A stretch of DNA of 64,000 nt from Erwinia sp. S63. Its GTDB lineage: Bacteria; Pseudomonadota; Gammaproteobacteria; Enterobacterales; Enterobacteriaceae. Every line of letters begins with the position of its first letter. The first letter of the stretch is position 1. This document shows positions 16,826-26,346 of this stretch, piece after piece. The notes below the pieces were generated by a model. The model made no database searches and was not told the DNA's origin. It was given only the letters and a program-made list of their open reading frames with translations. The DNA lies in contig NZ_JACVUP010000007.1 in NCBI RefSeq assembly GCF_016625195.1, positions 62,001-126,000 on the forward strand, in the 5' to 3' direction. The position numbers and the translations under genes were made by a program.

Positions 16826-17386
16826 TTAAAGATTATCGGGATGGCAGAAACAGCTGGTTTGATGATCGTTAATCAGCCCGCACGCCTGTAAAAATGAATG
16901 GCAGGTTGTGGGACCGACGAATTTAAAACCACGCTTCTTTAACGCTTTAGAGAGCGCAATCGCAGGCTCGGAGGTGGTGGGTGCCAGCTTGTAATCGGCG
17001 AAACGGTGCAAAATCGGCTGATTATCGACAAATGACCAGATAAAGCGTGAAAAGTCTTCGCCTTCCGCTTCCAGCGCCAACATGGCTTTGGCGTTATTGA
17101 TGATCGCCTCCAGCTTGCCGCGATGACGAATTATCCCGCTGTTTTGCAGCAAGCGCAGCATGTCGTCTTCATCCATCAACGCCACGGCGTGAGGATCAAA
17201 TTCGTGGAACGCACGACGGTAATTCTCACGTTTTTTCAACACGGTGATCCACGATAAACCCGCCTGTTGTCCCTCAAGGCAGATCATTTCAAATAAGGCC
17301 CGCTTATCAGTTTGCGGCACGCCCCACTCATTATCGTGGTACGCCAGATAGAGCGGATCCTGTGTTACCCAGCCACAACGTTGCAT
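16826..17386 (-). CDS. tag: DNA-3-methyladenine glycosylase I (Tag)
   Basis: 186 residues, matching the 187 of E. coli Tag. RCGWVTQDPLYLAYHDNEWG, the substrate-pocket region LEGQQAGLSWITVLKKR and the C-terminal zinc-site residues (conserved Cys near the start and the GPTTCHSFLQACGLINDH...CFCH end) are present. It removes 3-methyladenine and 3-methylguanine from alkylated DNA. AGGGAGAGTC precedes the ATG. It lies between yiaD and a divergent outer-membrane protein gene. Confidence 0.95.
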   Translation of the reverse strand: MQRCGWVTQDPLYLAYHDNEWGVPQTDKRALFEMICLEGQQAGLSWITVLKKRENYRRAFHEFDPHAVALMDEDDMLRLLQNSGIIRHRGKLEAIINNAKAMLALEAEGEDFSRFIWSFVDNQPILHRFADYKLAPTTSEPAIALSKALKKRGFKFVGPTTCHSFLQACGLINDHQTSCFCHPDNL

Positions 17387-17528
17387 ATGACTCTCCCTAA
17401 GTATGAGGAAAATACAGTTAATCCCTTGACGTATTGCAGAATCGATTAATAGTTAATCAATGGGTGCCGATAATCAATAAACCTGAATTCTAACGCCCGT
17501 TCCCTTTCTGGCTCGTCAGGAGTCTTTC

Positions 17529-18221
17529 ATGTTGCAGAAAAGTCAGCGGACAGGCCAGCACAATCTGATGCTGGCTTTTGGCAGTGTATGGCTGTTATTT
17601 ACGGCGCTGCCGGCTTACGCCTGGGATGAATCCGGCGCGGATTATGTGCCGGATTACAATGCGATACTTGCTGAAAAAATTTCCAGTAATCACCTGATGT
17701 TGACAGAAAACCGTGATGTCAGCCTGATGGATGCCGCGCTCAATTCCCCGGATGAGAGCGCGATGGTGCTGCACAGTGAAAAAGCCAGCGTGGGCAATGC
17801 CCCCTTTGCTAACCGCTATTCGGCGGGCTGGCAGATGCCGATGAGTTCAACGCTGCGCACCGGTCCGGTAGCGCAATTTGCGGTGGATGATTCCCGCCTG
17901 AGCTGCCCGAAGTGTGAATTTGTCGATGGCAACCATGCCGGGCATATTGCCTCGCTGGGCTGGCGTCTTGATTCCACTCTTGACTGGATTTCACCCTGGG
18001 CACAGGTTAGCTACAGCCATCAATTAAACGACGACAACCCATCGGCCCTGCGCGATCGCCCCGAGGAAATCAACCATGAGAGCAACTGGATGGATGTCAG
18101 CGTGGGCGCCAATGTGCCGTTTGGGCAAAATATGGCGGCTTTCGCTTCCTTCTCGCAAACCGGGGCGGTGGTCAGCGGTGAGCAGTTTATTTACAGCCTT
18201 GGCGTCAGCGCCAGCTTCTAA
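17529..18221 (+). CDS. Outer membrane beta-barrel (autotransporter barrel-like) protein without passenger
   Basis: 230 residues. A signal peptide (hydrophobic LMLAFGSVWLLFTALPAYA, cleavage near 31) is followed by ~200 residues with alternating amphipathic strands and a terminal aromatic (GVSASF), the hallmark of outer-membrane barrels. Strands such as GWRLDSTLDWISPWAQVSYS resemble the EstA/autotransporter barrel, but there is no esterase or repeat passenger. Two cysteines (CPKC) sit in a likely surface loop. RBS AGGAG is 8 bp from the ATG. The function is unknown; the family call is from pattern only. Confidence 0.65.
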   Translation: MLQKSQRTGQHNLMLAFGSVWLLFTALPAYAWDESGADYVPDYNAILAEKISSNHLMLTENRDVSLMDAALNSPDESAMVLHSEKASVGNAPFANRYSAGWQMPMSSTLRTGPVAQFAVDDSRLSCPKCEFVDGNHAGHIASLGWRLDSTLDWISPWAQVSYSHQLNDDNPSALRDRPEEINHESNWMDVSVGANVPFGQNMAAFASFSQTGAVVSGEQFIYSLGVSASF

Positions 18222-18313
18222 ATCCTGCGCGATCCATCGCATTAAAACAGGTACACTGACCGCTTAGCGCTGAATCTATCGGCGCTCCGGGTTGGTCAAC
18301 GTCAGGTTTCTTC

Positions 18314-18850
18314 ATGTCAGTTAAAATCTTATCTTCAACGCTGGTGGGGCTGGATGGCTTTTGCCAGGATCCGCTTGCCGTGTTGCAGCAGGCCGAAAAC
18401 GGCGTGCTGGCGGTGTTGCACAATAATGCGCCCGCTTTTTATGCGCTGACACCGCAGCGTCTGGCACAGCTGCTGGCGTTGGAAGCCGCAGCGCAGCAGC
18501 CAAATGATGTCACGCTGGATGACAGCCTGTTCCATAGCGATGCGGCACCGATCGCCACGCCGGTGGGCAAATTTGCCATGTATTCGGGCTGGCAGCCGGA
18601 TCAGGACTTTCAGCGTCAGGCCGCCATCTGGGGGGTCGCGCTGAGTGAACCGGTGACCGCAGCCGAACTGGCCGCCTTTGTGGCTTACTGGCAGGCCGAA
18701 GGCCGACTGTTCCATCATGTGCAGTGGCAGCAGAAACTGGCGCGCAGCGTGCAAATGAACCGTGCCGCCAATGGCGGTCAGCCGAAGCGCGATGTCACCC
18801 AGATCAGCAATACTCAATATGATATCCCCGATGGATTCCGAGGTGAGTGA
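18314..18850 (+). CDS. dnaT: Primosomal protein DnaT
   Basis: 178 residues, as in E. coli (179). The N-terminal domain ([16 protein letters not shown]) and the C-terminal DnaT segment ([47 protein letters not shown]) are conserved. DnaT works with PriA and PriB to restart collapsed replication forks and helps load DnaB through DnaC. The stop overlaps the dnaC start (TGATG), so the two are translationally coupled. Confidence 0.95.
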   Translation: MSVKILSSTLVGLDGFCQDPLAVLQQAENGVLAVLHNNAPAFYALTPQRLAQLLALEAAAQQPNDVTLDDSLFHSDAAPIATPVGKFAMYSGWQPDQDFQRQAAIWGVALSEPVTAAELAAFVAYWQAEGRLFHHVQWQQKLARSVQMNRAANGGQPKRDVTQISNTQYDIPDGFRGE

Positions 18851-19590
18851 TGAAAACGCCGAACGATCTTTTCAGTCGCCTGAAAAAATTTATGCCTGCG
18901 GATGTGCAACCGAAATTTAAAAACGGTGAAGAGCTGCTGGCGTGGAATCAGGAACAGGGCCGCCTGCGCTCTGAAGCCATCGTGCGGGAAAACCGCGCCA
19001 TGAAAATGCAGCGTATCATGGGGCGTTCCGGTATCCGTGAGCTGCACATGAACTGCTCGTTTGATAACTATCGCGTCGAGAATGACGGTCAGCGCAAAGC
19101 GCTGGCGCTGGCACGGGAATATGCCGCCGGGTTTGACAACAGCATTGCCAGCTTTGTGTTTTCCGGTCGCCCTGGCACCGGGAAAAACCACCTGGCCGCC
19201 GCCATCGGTAACGACCTTATTCTGCGTGGCAAAAGCGTATTGATTGTCACCGTGGCGGATTTGATGTCGAGCATGAAAGGCACCTTTAGCGGTGGCAGCG
19301 ATCTCACCGAGGAGCGTTTGCTGCAGGATCTCAGCCATGTGGATCTGCTGGTGATCGATGAGATCGGCATGCAAAGTGAATCCCGCTACGAAAAAGTGAT
19401 CATCAATCAGATTGTCGATCGTCGCTCATCGTCAAAACGCCCGACCGGCATGCTGTCGAATCTGGACCCGGCGGGAATGAATGGCCTATTAGGCGAGCGC
19501 GTGATGGATCGTATGCGTCTCGGCACCAGTTTGTGGGTGCGCTTTGATTGGGAAAGCTATCGCAGCCGTGTACGCGGTGATGAGTATTGA
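18850..19590 (+). CDS. dnaC: DNA replication helicase loader DnaC
   Basis: 246 residues (245 in E. coli). The AAA+ core has the DnaC-specific Walker A GRPGTGKNHLA (N in place of the usual T/S), Walker B LLVIDEIG, sensor region RRSSSKRPTGML and arginine finger LGERVMDRMR. DnaC binds DnaB as a hexamer and loads it on single-stranded DNA. The ATG at 18850 overlaps the dnaT stop; the GTG one codon earlier is less likely. Confidence 0.95.
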   Translation: MKTPNDLFSRLKKFMPADVQPKFKNGEELLAWNQEQGRLRSEAIVRENRAMKMQRIMGRSGIRELHMNCSFDNYRVENDGQRKALALAREYAAGFDNSIASFVFSGRPGTGKNHLAAAIGNDLILRGKSVLIVTVADLMSSMKGTFSGGSDLTEERLLQDLSHVDLLVIDEIGMQSESRYEKVIINQIVDRRSSSKRPTGMLSNLDPAGMNGLLGERVMDRMRLGTSLWVRFDWESYRSRVRGDEY

Positions 19591-19606
19591 GTCAGGTGGG
19601 CGCGCG

Positions 19607-20740
19607 ATGAAAGCAGCCGGTAAAGGCCCCGCATTACTTCGATTAAACAACCTCAAGCGCGTGATGACGCAATTGCGCAGCACGCGCATTACCTCCCGCC
19701 AGGATTTAGCGCTGGCGCTGCAGCTGAGTAAAAACACCGTTTCTTTGATCGTCGATGACTTGCTGGCACAGGGGCTGATTAATGAACTCGGCCCGGTGAG
19801 CGTGGCAGCAGCCGGACGGCCTAAAATCGAAATTTCGCTGCGCGCGGAGAAGCTGAAAAGCGCCGGCATCATGGTCGAGCGTAATGCCATCCACTGGCGC
19901 GTCTGCGACTACTTCTCGCAGGTGATTGCAGAACAAACCTGGCAAACGTCGACCGCCGATCACGAGCAACTGCTGCATGAGCTGGTGGAAGTGTGCCAGA
20001 CATTGCACGCTGCGCATCCTGAGTTGCTGGGTATCGCCGTCGGTTTTCCCGGAATTATCGATCCACAGCGCGGCAGAGTGCACTTTTCCGCCCATCTTGG
20101 CTGGCAGGATGTTGATGTCCTGACGCCGCTGGTCAGCGCCTGCAGTTTACCGCTGCGTATCATGCATAACGTCAAGGCTGCCGCGCTGCTCTCGGTGCAG
20201 CAGCTCGATCTGGATAAATCACAAAGTCATTTTTATCTGCGCATTGGTGAAGGGGTCGGCGGAGCGCTGGTGGAGCAGGGCGAAGTGTTTGTCGGCAGCA
20301 GCTGGACCGCCGGGGAGATTGGTCATTTACAGGTGCAACCCAAAGGATTGCGATGCAGTTGTGGCCGTTCAGGCTGCCTGGAAACCTTGATCAGTCAGCC
20401 TGCGATTCAACAGCAGCTGGGGCAGCGTAAAACAGGATTGCGCTGGCAAAACGCGGCCAGTGAACCGCAGATCGTCAGTGAGGTGATGGCGTTAATCGGT
20501 CAGCATCTCGGCCACGCTCTAAGCCATGTGATGCAGCTGGTGAACCCAGCCAGCATTATTATCGATGGGCCGTGGAATGCGCATCCGGCATTTATTCAGG
20601 CGGTTGCAGAAACGGCCCAGGTCAGCACGCTGGCCTTTACCTTCTCTCATACGCAGCTGCATTTCCTGCCACAGCGTATCGATCCCGCCAACGGTTTAGC
20701 GCTGGCGGTGATTGAGCAATATGAGCGCGCCATTTCGTAG
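19607..20740 (+). CDS. ROK-family transcriptional regulator (NagC/Mlc-like)
   Basis: 377 residues: an N-terminal winged helix (ITSRQDLALALQLSKNTVSLIVDDL) and a ROK domain with GVGGALV, EIGHLQV and the zinc motif CSCGRSGCLE. ROK repressors such as NagC and Mlc answer to a sugar phosphate or to PTS state. The gene begins 16 bp after dnaC; ATG 19607 has AGGTGG upstream, while an ATG at 19580 overlapping the dnaC end is also possible. It converges with the sugar-porter gene, so that transporter is a candidate target, but no operator is evident. Confidence 0.8.
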   Translation: MKAAGKGPALLRLNNLKRVMTQLRSTRITSRQDLALALQLSKNTVSLIVDDLLAQGLINELGPVSVAAAGRPKIEISLRAEKLKSAGIMVERNAIHWRVCDYFSQVIAEQTWQTSTADHEQLLHELVEVCQTLHAAHPELLGIAVGFPGIIDPQRGRVHFSAHLGWQDVDVLTPLVSACSLPLRIMHNVKAAALLSVQQLDLDKSQSHFYLRIGEGVGGALVEQGEVFVGSSWTAGEIGHLQVQPKGLRCSCGRSGCLETLISQPAIQQQLGQRKTGLRWQNAASEPQIVSEVMALIGQHLGHALSHVMQLVNPASIIIDGPWNAHPAFIQAVAETAQVSTLAFTFSHTQLHFLPQRIDPANGLALAVIEQYERAIS

Positions 20741-20747
20741 GCGCGCT
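20724..20747. terminator. Hairpin across the ROK stop codon, possible shared terminator
   Basis: AGCGCGCC and GGCGCGCT pair over an 8-base loop that contains most of the ROK stop codon, between two convergent genes only 15 bp apart. A U-tract is lacking, so it may act as a weak or bidirectional terminator. Confidence 0.45.
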
Positions 20748-20755
20748 TCATCACA

Positions 20756-22219
20756 TTAATGCCGTGGAATATCAAATGACTCGCTGGATTTGGTCGTTGA
20801 GGTGCTCTGCGGCAAATCCGCTTCAACGTTAAACTTCTCCAGCACCAACCCATGAATTTTCTCCAGCGACACGCCCGCGGTTTCTGGCAGGTAGCGGAAG
20901 GTAAAGAAGTACATACCCAGAGAGAAAATCGCGAACAGCAGCAGTGGGAAGCCACCGTGGAACAGATCCAGCAACATCGGGCTGCTGTTCATGATCGGGA
21001 AGGTACTGCTGATGACAAAGTTCGCCAGCGACATGGCACAGATGGAAATCCCGACACAGATCGAACGAATCTCGGTAGGGAAGATTTCGCCCAGCACGGT
21101 CCAGACAATCTGACCCCAGGTCATGCCAAAGAAAATCATATAGGCAAACAGACCCACCACCGCCAGCATACCCGGCAGGTGATAATAGAAGGCGATGAAC
21201 GAGTAAGCGAGGCAGATGCAGGAGGTGATGGCACCCAGTAACAGCAGCTTACGGCGTCCGATCTTATCAATCAGCATCATGCCCGCCAGCACGCCAATAA
21301 ACTGACAAATCGACAGCCAGAAGGTCTGCAGCAACGCCGAATCGGTGCTGCCCGCCACGTTCTTCAGCAATGTCGGACCGAAGTACTGAATGACGTTAAT
21401 GCCGCTGATCTGGTTACCGACTGCCAGACCGATACCGATGATCAGCAGCGGAATAGTGGTTTTATCCAGGCGCAGGCGCGATTTATGTTGATGCGCGGTT
21501 TTGTCTGAGAACGAGTGTTTGATTTCATTGAACACGCTCTCGGCATGCTCGCGGTTGGAAATTTTGGTCAGCGTATCCAGCGCTTCATCGTATTTGCCCT
21601 TGAGCACATTCCAGCGCGGAGATTCCGGGATAAAGGCGATGAAGAAGATGAACAGCGCACAAGGCACCAGCGCAGTGGCCAGAATATAACGCCAGCCCAT
21701 GTTAATCATCACCTCGGGCAGCGTCGATTTGGTGATGAAGTAGTTGGTCAGCAACACCACCGATTGTCCGCCGACACAGCACACTGCATAAAGCGCAGTG
21801 GTGCGACCGCGAAACTTCGACGGCGATAATTCTGCGAGGTAAATCGGTGAAATCACCGAGGCCAGACCAATCGCCAGCCCACCAATGATGCGGAACAGCA
21901 CAAACACCGTGAAGTTGTGGGCGATGGCGGTGCCGATCACCGAAACGGTGAACAGCAGTGCGGTAATGGCGAGTGATTTTTTGCGTCCGAGTTTGTCGCT
22001 CAGGCGGGGGGCAATAAAGCAGCCCACTAAGCTTCCCAGCAGAATGTTGGAAACGGCCCAGCCGGTTTCCGCGGGGGTTAACTGGAAATATTCACTAAGA
22101 GGTTCGATTGCACCGGAAATAATTGAAGAGTCATAGCCCATCAGCAGTCCGCCAAATGCCGCGACGGTACAGCAGAGAATGACATACTTCATGTTGTAGC
22201 GTTTTTGCCTGGTATCCAT
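20756..22219 (-). CDS. Sugar porter family MFS transporter
   Basis: 487 residues with 12 membrane segments and all sugar-porter signatures: FGGLLMGYDSSIISGA, D-K-LGRKK (loop 2-3), PESPRW after TM6, QQ-like QISGINVIQYFGPTL in TM7, DKIGRRK (loop 8-9) and YLPETAG after TM12. The family imports hexoses, pentoses or inositol with protons. AGGGG precedes the ATG. It faces a GntR/IdnR-type repressor gene across 403 bp, which may control it. Substrate not determinable; it resembles XylE/IolT types in general. Confidence 0.85.
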   Translation of the reverse strand: MDTRQKRYNMKYVILCCTVAAFGGLLMGYDSSIISGAIEPLSEYFQLTPAETGWAVSNILLGSLVGCFIAPRLSDKLGRKKSLAITALLFTVSVIGTAIAHNFTVFVLFRIIGGLAIGLASVISPIYLAELSPSKFRGRTTALYAVCCVGGQSVVLLTNYFITKSTLPEVMINMGWRYILATALVPCALFIFFIAFIPESPRWNVLKGKYDEALDTLTKISNREHAESVFNEIKHSFSDKTAHQHKSRLRLDKTTIPLLIIGIGLAVGNQISGINVIQYFGPTLLKNVAGSTDSALLQTFWLSICQFIGVLAGMMLIDKIGRRKLLLLGAITSCICLAYSFIAFYYHLPGMLAVVGLFAYMIFFGMTWGQIVWTVLGEIFPTEIRSICVGISICAMSLANFVISSTFPIMNSSPMLLDLFHGGFPLLLFAIFSLGMYFFTFRYLPETAGVSLEKIHGLVLEKFNVEADLPQSTSTTKSSESFDIPRH

Positions 22220-22622
22220 TGTTATAGCCCCTTGTCTCTACGGCCTGAACGTTACGTGTTCAGAAAGAGGAGTGGTGTAGGTTATCGATGTTCAGCGTTT
22301 TTCACTCAAGGTCATCACATTGGAATATATGTTCTAAATGATGGTTTTTGGATAATTTTTTCCAGAAAGTGTGAAGGACGTTGCGAAAATTGCTGATGGC
22401 AATATTCACGGTAGGGCCATATTTCGCTGAAATGATAGGTTTTTTATCAGGTGAGGTTGACATGACATGATTGATCTTGTTTTTTCTTGCAACGGTGTGA
22501 AATTTTTATTCTGCTTATCAGTCATGATTTCTCTCCCGGAATGAGGCTAAGCGTGCGTTTCATTTTTTGCCGGGCAACGGGCATAATACGTTGATTGACA
22601 GGCCATCTTTGCGGACGTCGCA
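22220..22622. other. Long divergent intergenic region, no gene seen
   Basis: 403 bp between the divergent sugar-porter and LacI-type genes. It is AT-rich. TGAAC and GTTCA flank a 7-bp centre at about 22246-22262, 27 bp before the transporter start, a weak operator candidate. No convincing ORF or RNA gene is visible. Confidence 0.4.
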
Positions 22623-23615
22623 ATGAAAACGCAGCGCATCACTCTGGACGATATTGCTACCCTGGCGGGCGTCACCAAAATGACGGTAAGCCGTTATTTA
22701 CGAACCCCGGAAAAGGTTAAAACGGAAACGGCGGAGAAAATCGCCAGCGTCATTGCTGAAATCGGCTACGTCCCCGATAGCGACAACACCACCGCAACCA
22801 AACAGAGCCAGCCGCGTATTGGCGTGCTGGTTCCTTCGTTTAACAACCAAATCTTTGCCGATCTGCTGGCGGGCATTGAGTCGGTCACCAGTGCGCACGG
22901 CTATCAGACGCTGGTGGTCAATTACGACTACAACGCCCAGCGTGAAGAGGAGCAGATCGCCACCGTGCTGGCGTTCAACATCAAAGGGCTGATCCTCACG
23001 GAATCAGTGCACACGGTGCGCGCCGAGAAATACCTCAATGCCGCTAATATTCCGGTGGCAGAAGTGATGGGGCTGACGGAAGCCAGCGGGCGGATTAACG
23101 TCGGTTTTGACAACTATCGCGCCGGTTACGATATGACCTCGATGCTGCTGGCCAGCGGCAAACAGCGCGTGATCTACTTTGGTTCGATGTCCGACCGCCG
23201 CGATGAACAGCGCTATGCCGGTTATCGTGATGCGGTGGAAGCGGCGGGCTTTCCGGCGGGGCGTATCGTGCCGAATAAGGTCTCTTCAGTATCGATTGGT
23301 ACGGGCATGATGACGCTGGCACGCCAGCTCTATCCGGAAATGGACGCAATTCTCTGCACCAATGATGACTTAGCTGTTGGCGTATTGCAGGAGTGTCAGG
23401 CGGCGGGGATTGCCGTGCCGCAGACCATGGCAATTGCCGGTTTTCACGGGCTGGAGATTGGCCAGGCCACCACGCCACGCTTAGCCAGCGTCATCACGCC
23501 ACGCTTTGAGATGGGCAAAGTGGCGACGGAGATCGTGCTGAAGAAGATCAACCAGCAGCCCACCATCGAACAGGTTAATCTGCATTATCGGCTCTCGATG
23601 GGCGCGACTATCTAA
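22623..23615 (+). CDS. LacI-family repressor, GntR/IdnR-like
   Basis: 330 residues: LacI HTH (ITLDDIATLAGVTKMTVSRYL), then an effector domain with VLVPSFNNQIFADLLAGIESV, ILTESVHT, VGFDNY, and CTNDDLAVGVLQECQ...AIAGFHG. These blocks are typical of the gluconate/idonate repressors GntR and IdnR. A sugar acid is therefore a reasonable effector guess. It is divergent from the sugar porter gene, a likely target, and is followed by a good terminator. Confidence 0.8.
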   Translation: MKTQRITLDDIATLAGVTKMTVSRYLRTPEKVKTETAEKIASVIAEIGYVPDSDNTTATKQSQPRIGVLVPSFNNQIFADLLAGIESVTSAHGYQTLVVNYDYNAQREEEQIATVLAFNIKGLILTESVHTVRAEKYLNAANIPVAEVMGLTEASGRINVGFDNYRAGYDMTSMLLASGKQRVIYFGSMSDRRDEQRYAGYRDAVEAAGFPAGRIVPNKVSSVSIGTGMMTLARQLYPEMDAILCTNDDLAVGVLQECQAAGIAVPQTMAIAGFHGLEIGQATTPRLASVITPRFEMGKVATEIVLKKINQQPTIEQVNLHYRLSMGATI

Positions 23616-23622
23616 ATACGAC

Positions 23623-23657
23623 AAACCCCCTTCAGGTTGCCCGGATGGGGGTTTTTT
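23623..23657 (+). terminator. Rho-independent terminator after the GntR/IdnR-like gene
   Basis: AACCCCC and GGGGGTT form the stem base with a partly paired 16-base interior, followed by TTTTTT. It begins 8 bp after the stop codon. Confidence 0.85.
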
Positions 23658-23684
23658 AATGGCCTGACTATTCAGTCAAACGGG

Positions 23685-24725
23685 TCAATCACGCGCGGTA
23701 GTGGTTGGCGGCGTAATCGATGGCTGAGCGTGATGCGCTCGTTTCAGGAAACGACTCTCCAGCAAATTCCACGAGGTGTAAGCCAGCGCGAGCGTAATCA
23801 CGATGGTCAATCCCAGCCCCAGGAAGGCATTGGTATCGAACACGCCGAAATGTTGCAGGACCTGAATGATCGGCCAGTGGTAAAGATACATGCCATAGGA
23901 AAGATCGCCGTACTGACTGATTTTGATCTCTTTGCACAGATTGGTGCAGAACAGAATCACCACGGAAGAGAACGCCACTGGCTCGACAATAAAGGCATAA
24001 TCGGTCGACTTAAACAGCAGGAACACCACCAGAGAAATAATCGTAATCTCTTTCAGGCGATCAAAGGTCGGTTGGTGCACCGCCAACAGGCTACCAAAGA
24101 AGAAGTAAGATGAGAGTGCGACAAACTGCTTCGCTAAAGTATCGGCTTTCGGCCCGGTGTACACCGAAGTGAAGTAGAAGAACCAGGCGCATGAGATAAC
24201 GAAGATCGCGGCCCACACTTTAAGAGGGTTTTTCTTCATCATCGGAACAATCAATGGCAGCAGGACATACAGCGTCAACTCAGCTTTGATGGTCCACAGC
24301 GATCCATCCATCGGCTGATTCGGGTTGTTAGTGAACACGCCGGGCAACGACGCCTGAATGAAGTTTAGGAAAGAGAAGTTAGCGACGAGATACTTGATAG
24401 TTTCTTTATTTTTCAGGAAATCCATCAGCGGTAGCGTCGTAAGGCACATCCCAATCACAAAGCACAGAATGATGACAAATATATAAGCCGGCAAGATACG
24501 TTGCGCACGCTTAATAAAATAGGACGTGAGTGATTTGCTTCTTAAGTAACTTTTTGCAATGAGAAAACCACTTATTGCGAAAAACCCTTTTACAGCAAAG
24601 TCACTATTAAGGAAGTGATCGAGAAAACGAATATCGACGTTTCTGGTTACTTCTGCGCTATGCACCAGCATCACGATAAAAGCGAGAGAGAATCGGACGA
24701 TGTCAAAATTGTTTTTTTCGTTCAT
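23685..24725 (-). CDS. Acyltransferase-3 family membrane protein (OafA-like)
   Basis: 346 residues with about ten membrane segments. Family landmarks: FDIVRFSLAFIVMLVHSAE (catalytic His in TM1), FFAISGFLIAKSYLRS, R-x-x-RI-LPAY, and SLWTIKAELTLY. Such proteins O-acetylate surface glycans using a cytoplasmic acyl donor. There is no C-terminal SGNH domain. Composition is AT-richer than the flanking core. The 3' end converges on the preceding terminator. Its neighbour is an EpsG/Wzy-like gene, so a surface polysaccharide is the probable acceptor. Confidence 0.85.
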   Translation of the reverse strand: MNEKNNFDIVRFSLAFIVMLVHSAEVTRNVDIRFLDHFLNSDFAVKGFFAISGFLIAKSYLRSKSLTSYFIKRAQRILPAYIFVIILCFVIGMCLTTLPLMDFLKNKETIKYLVANFSFLNFIQASLPGVFTNNPNQPMDGSLWTIKAELTLYVLLPLIVPMMKKNPLKVWAAIFVISCAWFFYFTSVYTGPKADTLAKQFVALSSYFFFGSLLAVHQPTFDRLKEITIISLVVFLLFKSTDYAFIVEPVAFSSVVILFCTNLCKEIKISQYGDLSYGMYLYHWPIIQVLQHFGVFDTNAFLGLGLTIVITLALAYTSWNLLESRFLKRAHHAQPSITPPTTTARD

Positions 24726-24930
24726 ATTTGCGTTCTTTCATTGAGTGACGTCGCGCCAGAAAAATCAGGGGAAAACAGGTATCGCTCTAATAAGAAAACT
24801 CCGAACTCTGCTGGCGCAGATATGAGCCTATTAGAAGTTTAAAAAAATCAAAAAGCAAGCAATGACCAGGGCCATAAAAACATTCAGACTTTCCTTATGC
24901 GTCCATCAGTTTTATCTGAGATTAAAAGAA

Positions 24931-24957
24931 AAAACGCTAACCAGAGGTTAGCGTTTT
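24931..24957 (-). terminator. Strong terminator after the EpsG-like gene
   Basis: A 12-bp perfect stem (AAAACGCTAACC / GGTTAGCGTTTT) with a 3-base AGA loop begins 6 bp beyond the minus-strand stop and gives TTTTTTC on that strand. Confidence 0.92.
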
Positions 24958-24963
24958 GGCGGC

Positions 24964-26097
24964 TTAGCGGAATATCTTAAAGGTTTGCGAAACTTCATAA
25001 CCGGTAATCGACTGTTTGCTTGAAATGGTATTGTAGTATAGATAATAGAGCACCATTAAAACGGTGACGCCAACAGCGAGCAGTTTTTTCAATTTTTTGG
25101 TTTCCCAGATACACAGGGAAATAAGCACCGGTTCAACTTGCAGCAGGAAGTTCGCTAAGCGGCCGCCTGATGCATAATCCTGCAGCGCCATCCTCAGTCC
25201 CGCACCAAGCGCGAAAGTAATGACCATGATGTAATAAGTATTAAACTTCACCGGATCGAAGTTTTTGATTCTGTCACTCAGCAGCATAAAGCTGAAGATA
25301 AACACAAAGCCAATATTCTTCAGGTTTGACAGGGTAAAAATCCCCTGATCCTGCGTTGATTCCTGATTAGCATAGCCCATGGCCCTGTCACCTAATCCGC
25401 CCAGATGACTGGAAAGCAGCGCGATCAGCGCTGAACTCCCCATAAAGGCGAGAGGTAAACTGGCGACGACAATGATAATAGGAATGTATTTGTTTTTCCT
25501 GACAATCATCGCCATCGGAATCAGGAGAGCAACAATCCCTGTGGCGTGACTGATAAAGGAAAGAATAAAGGTGGTTATCATCCCGGATTTACTACGACGG
25601 GACATGTGATAAACAAAGCCCATTAAGAAGGCGGAACATAAGCCAAATCGAATCTGGTTCATGTCTTTGTTGATAAATAAGTGCGCGGAGTAGACTGCTA
25701 AGGCGACAATTGGCAACGGTGTCAGTTTACGGAAATACCATGCGTTAACGCACACGGCAATCACAGTAAAGACATACATAAAGATATCGGGGTTAGCAGT
25801 AAATATACGCGTTAATCCCGCAATCGCATATATCGCCGGTTCGTAACGGAATTCATCCGCGGTGCGCCAGAATCCTTCAATAGTAATTTTATCGACGAAA
25901 TGAACAAAGAAATCACGATACTGGAAATCATCGAGTCCCGTACCCAGACCACGAATGCCGCCGAAAGTAAAAAGCACTACAACGGCAACAAAATAAACGT
26001 ATGATCTGATTTGTGCTGTGTTTTCATTTTTACTTAACATGACTTCGACGAGAGCGACAAAAGTCAGGCTAAGACTTATGATCCAGTAAATTCCCAT
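24964..26097 (-). CDS. EpsG-family / Wzy-like polysaccharide polymerase
   Basis: 377 residues, about ten membrane segments. FGGIRGLGTGLDDFQYRDFF near the first periplasmic loop and HLFINKDMNQIRFGL are typical of EpsG proteins, which resemble Wzy O-antigen polymerases. The protein would join repeat units of a capsule, exopolysaccharide or O antigen at the outer face of the inner membrane. I use the ATG at 26097 rather than the GTG at 26103; neither has a good ribosome site. It is a single-gene unit with its own terminator and low GC, without other wz genes nearby, which suggests acquisition as a serotype-changing patch. Confidence 0.8.
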   Translation of the reverse strand: MGIYWIISLSLTFVALVEVMLSKNENTAQIRSYVYFVAVVVLFTFGGIRGLGTGLDDFQYRDFFVHFVDKITIEGFWRTADEFRYEPAIYAIAGLTRIFTANPDIFMYVFTVIAVCVNAWYFRKLTPLPIVALAVYSAHLFINKDMNQIRFGLCSAFLMGFVYHMSRRSKSGMITTFILSFISHATGIVALLIPMAMIVRKNKYIPIIIVVASLPLAFMGSSALIALLSSHLGGLGDRAMGYANQESTQDQGIFTLSNLKNIGFVFIFSFMLLSDRIKNFDPVKFNTYYIMVITFALGAGLRMALQDYASGGRLANFLLQVEPVLISLCIWETKKLKKLLAVGVTVLMVLYYLYYNTISSKQSITGYEVSQTFKIFR

Positions 26098-26346
26098 GGT
26101 CACAGATTCTTATAGTTTAAAATTTACTTATAACATATGGCCTTGTTGCCGTAAACATGAGAAAAGTCTAATTTTTTCTGGCCCGGTATTATACTGAATG
26201 CAGAGAGGGGATATTATTTGTTACTTTACTCAGGCTATTCATTTAATTTGGTTCTCTCTGGGGTAAGTGTTGCGCTGCAAAGCTTGAGATTTTCAATCTG
26301 CTTTGCCATTTGTCACTGTTTTTATTCAGGATTTGGAGCCATCGAG

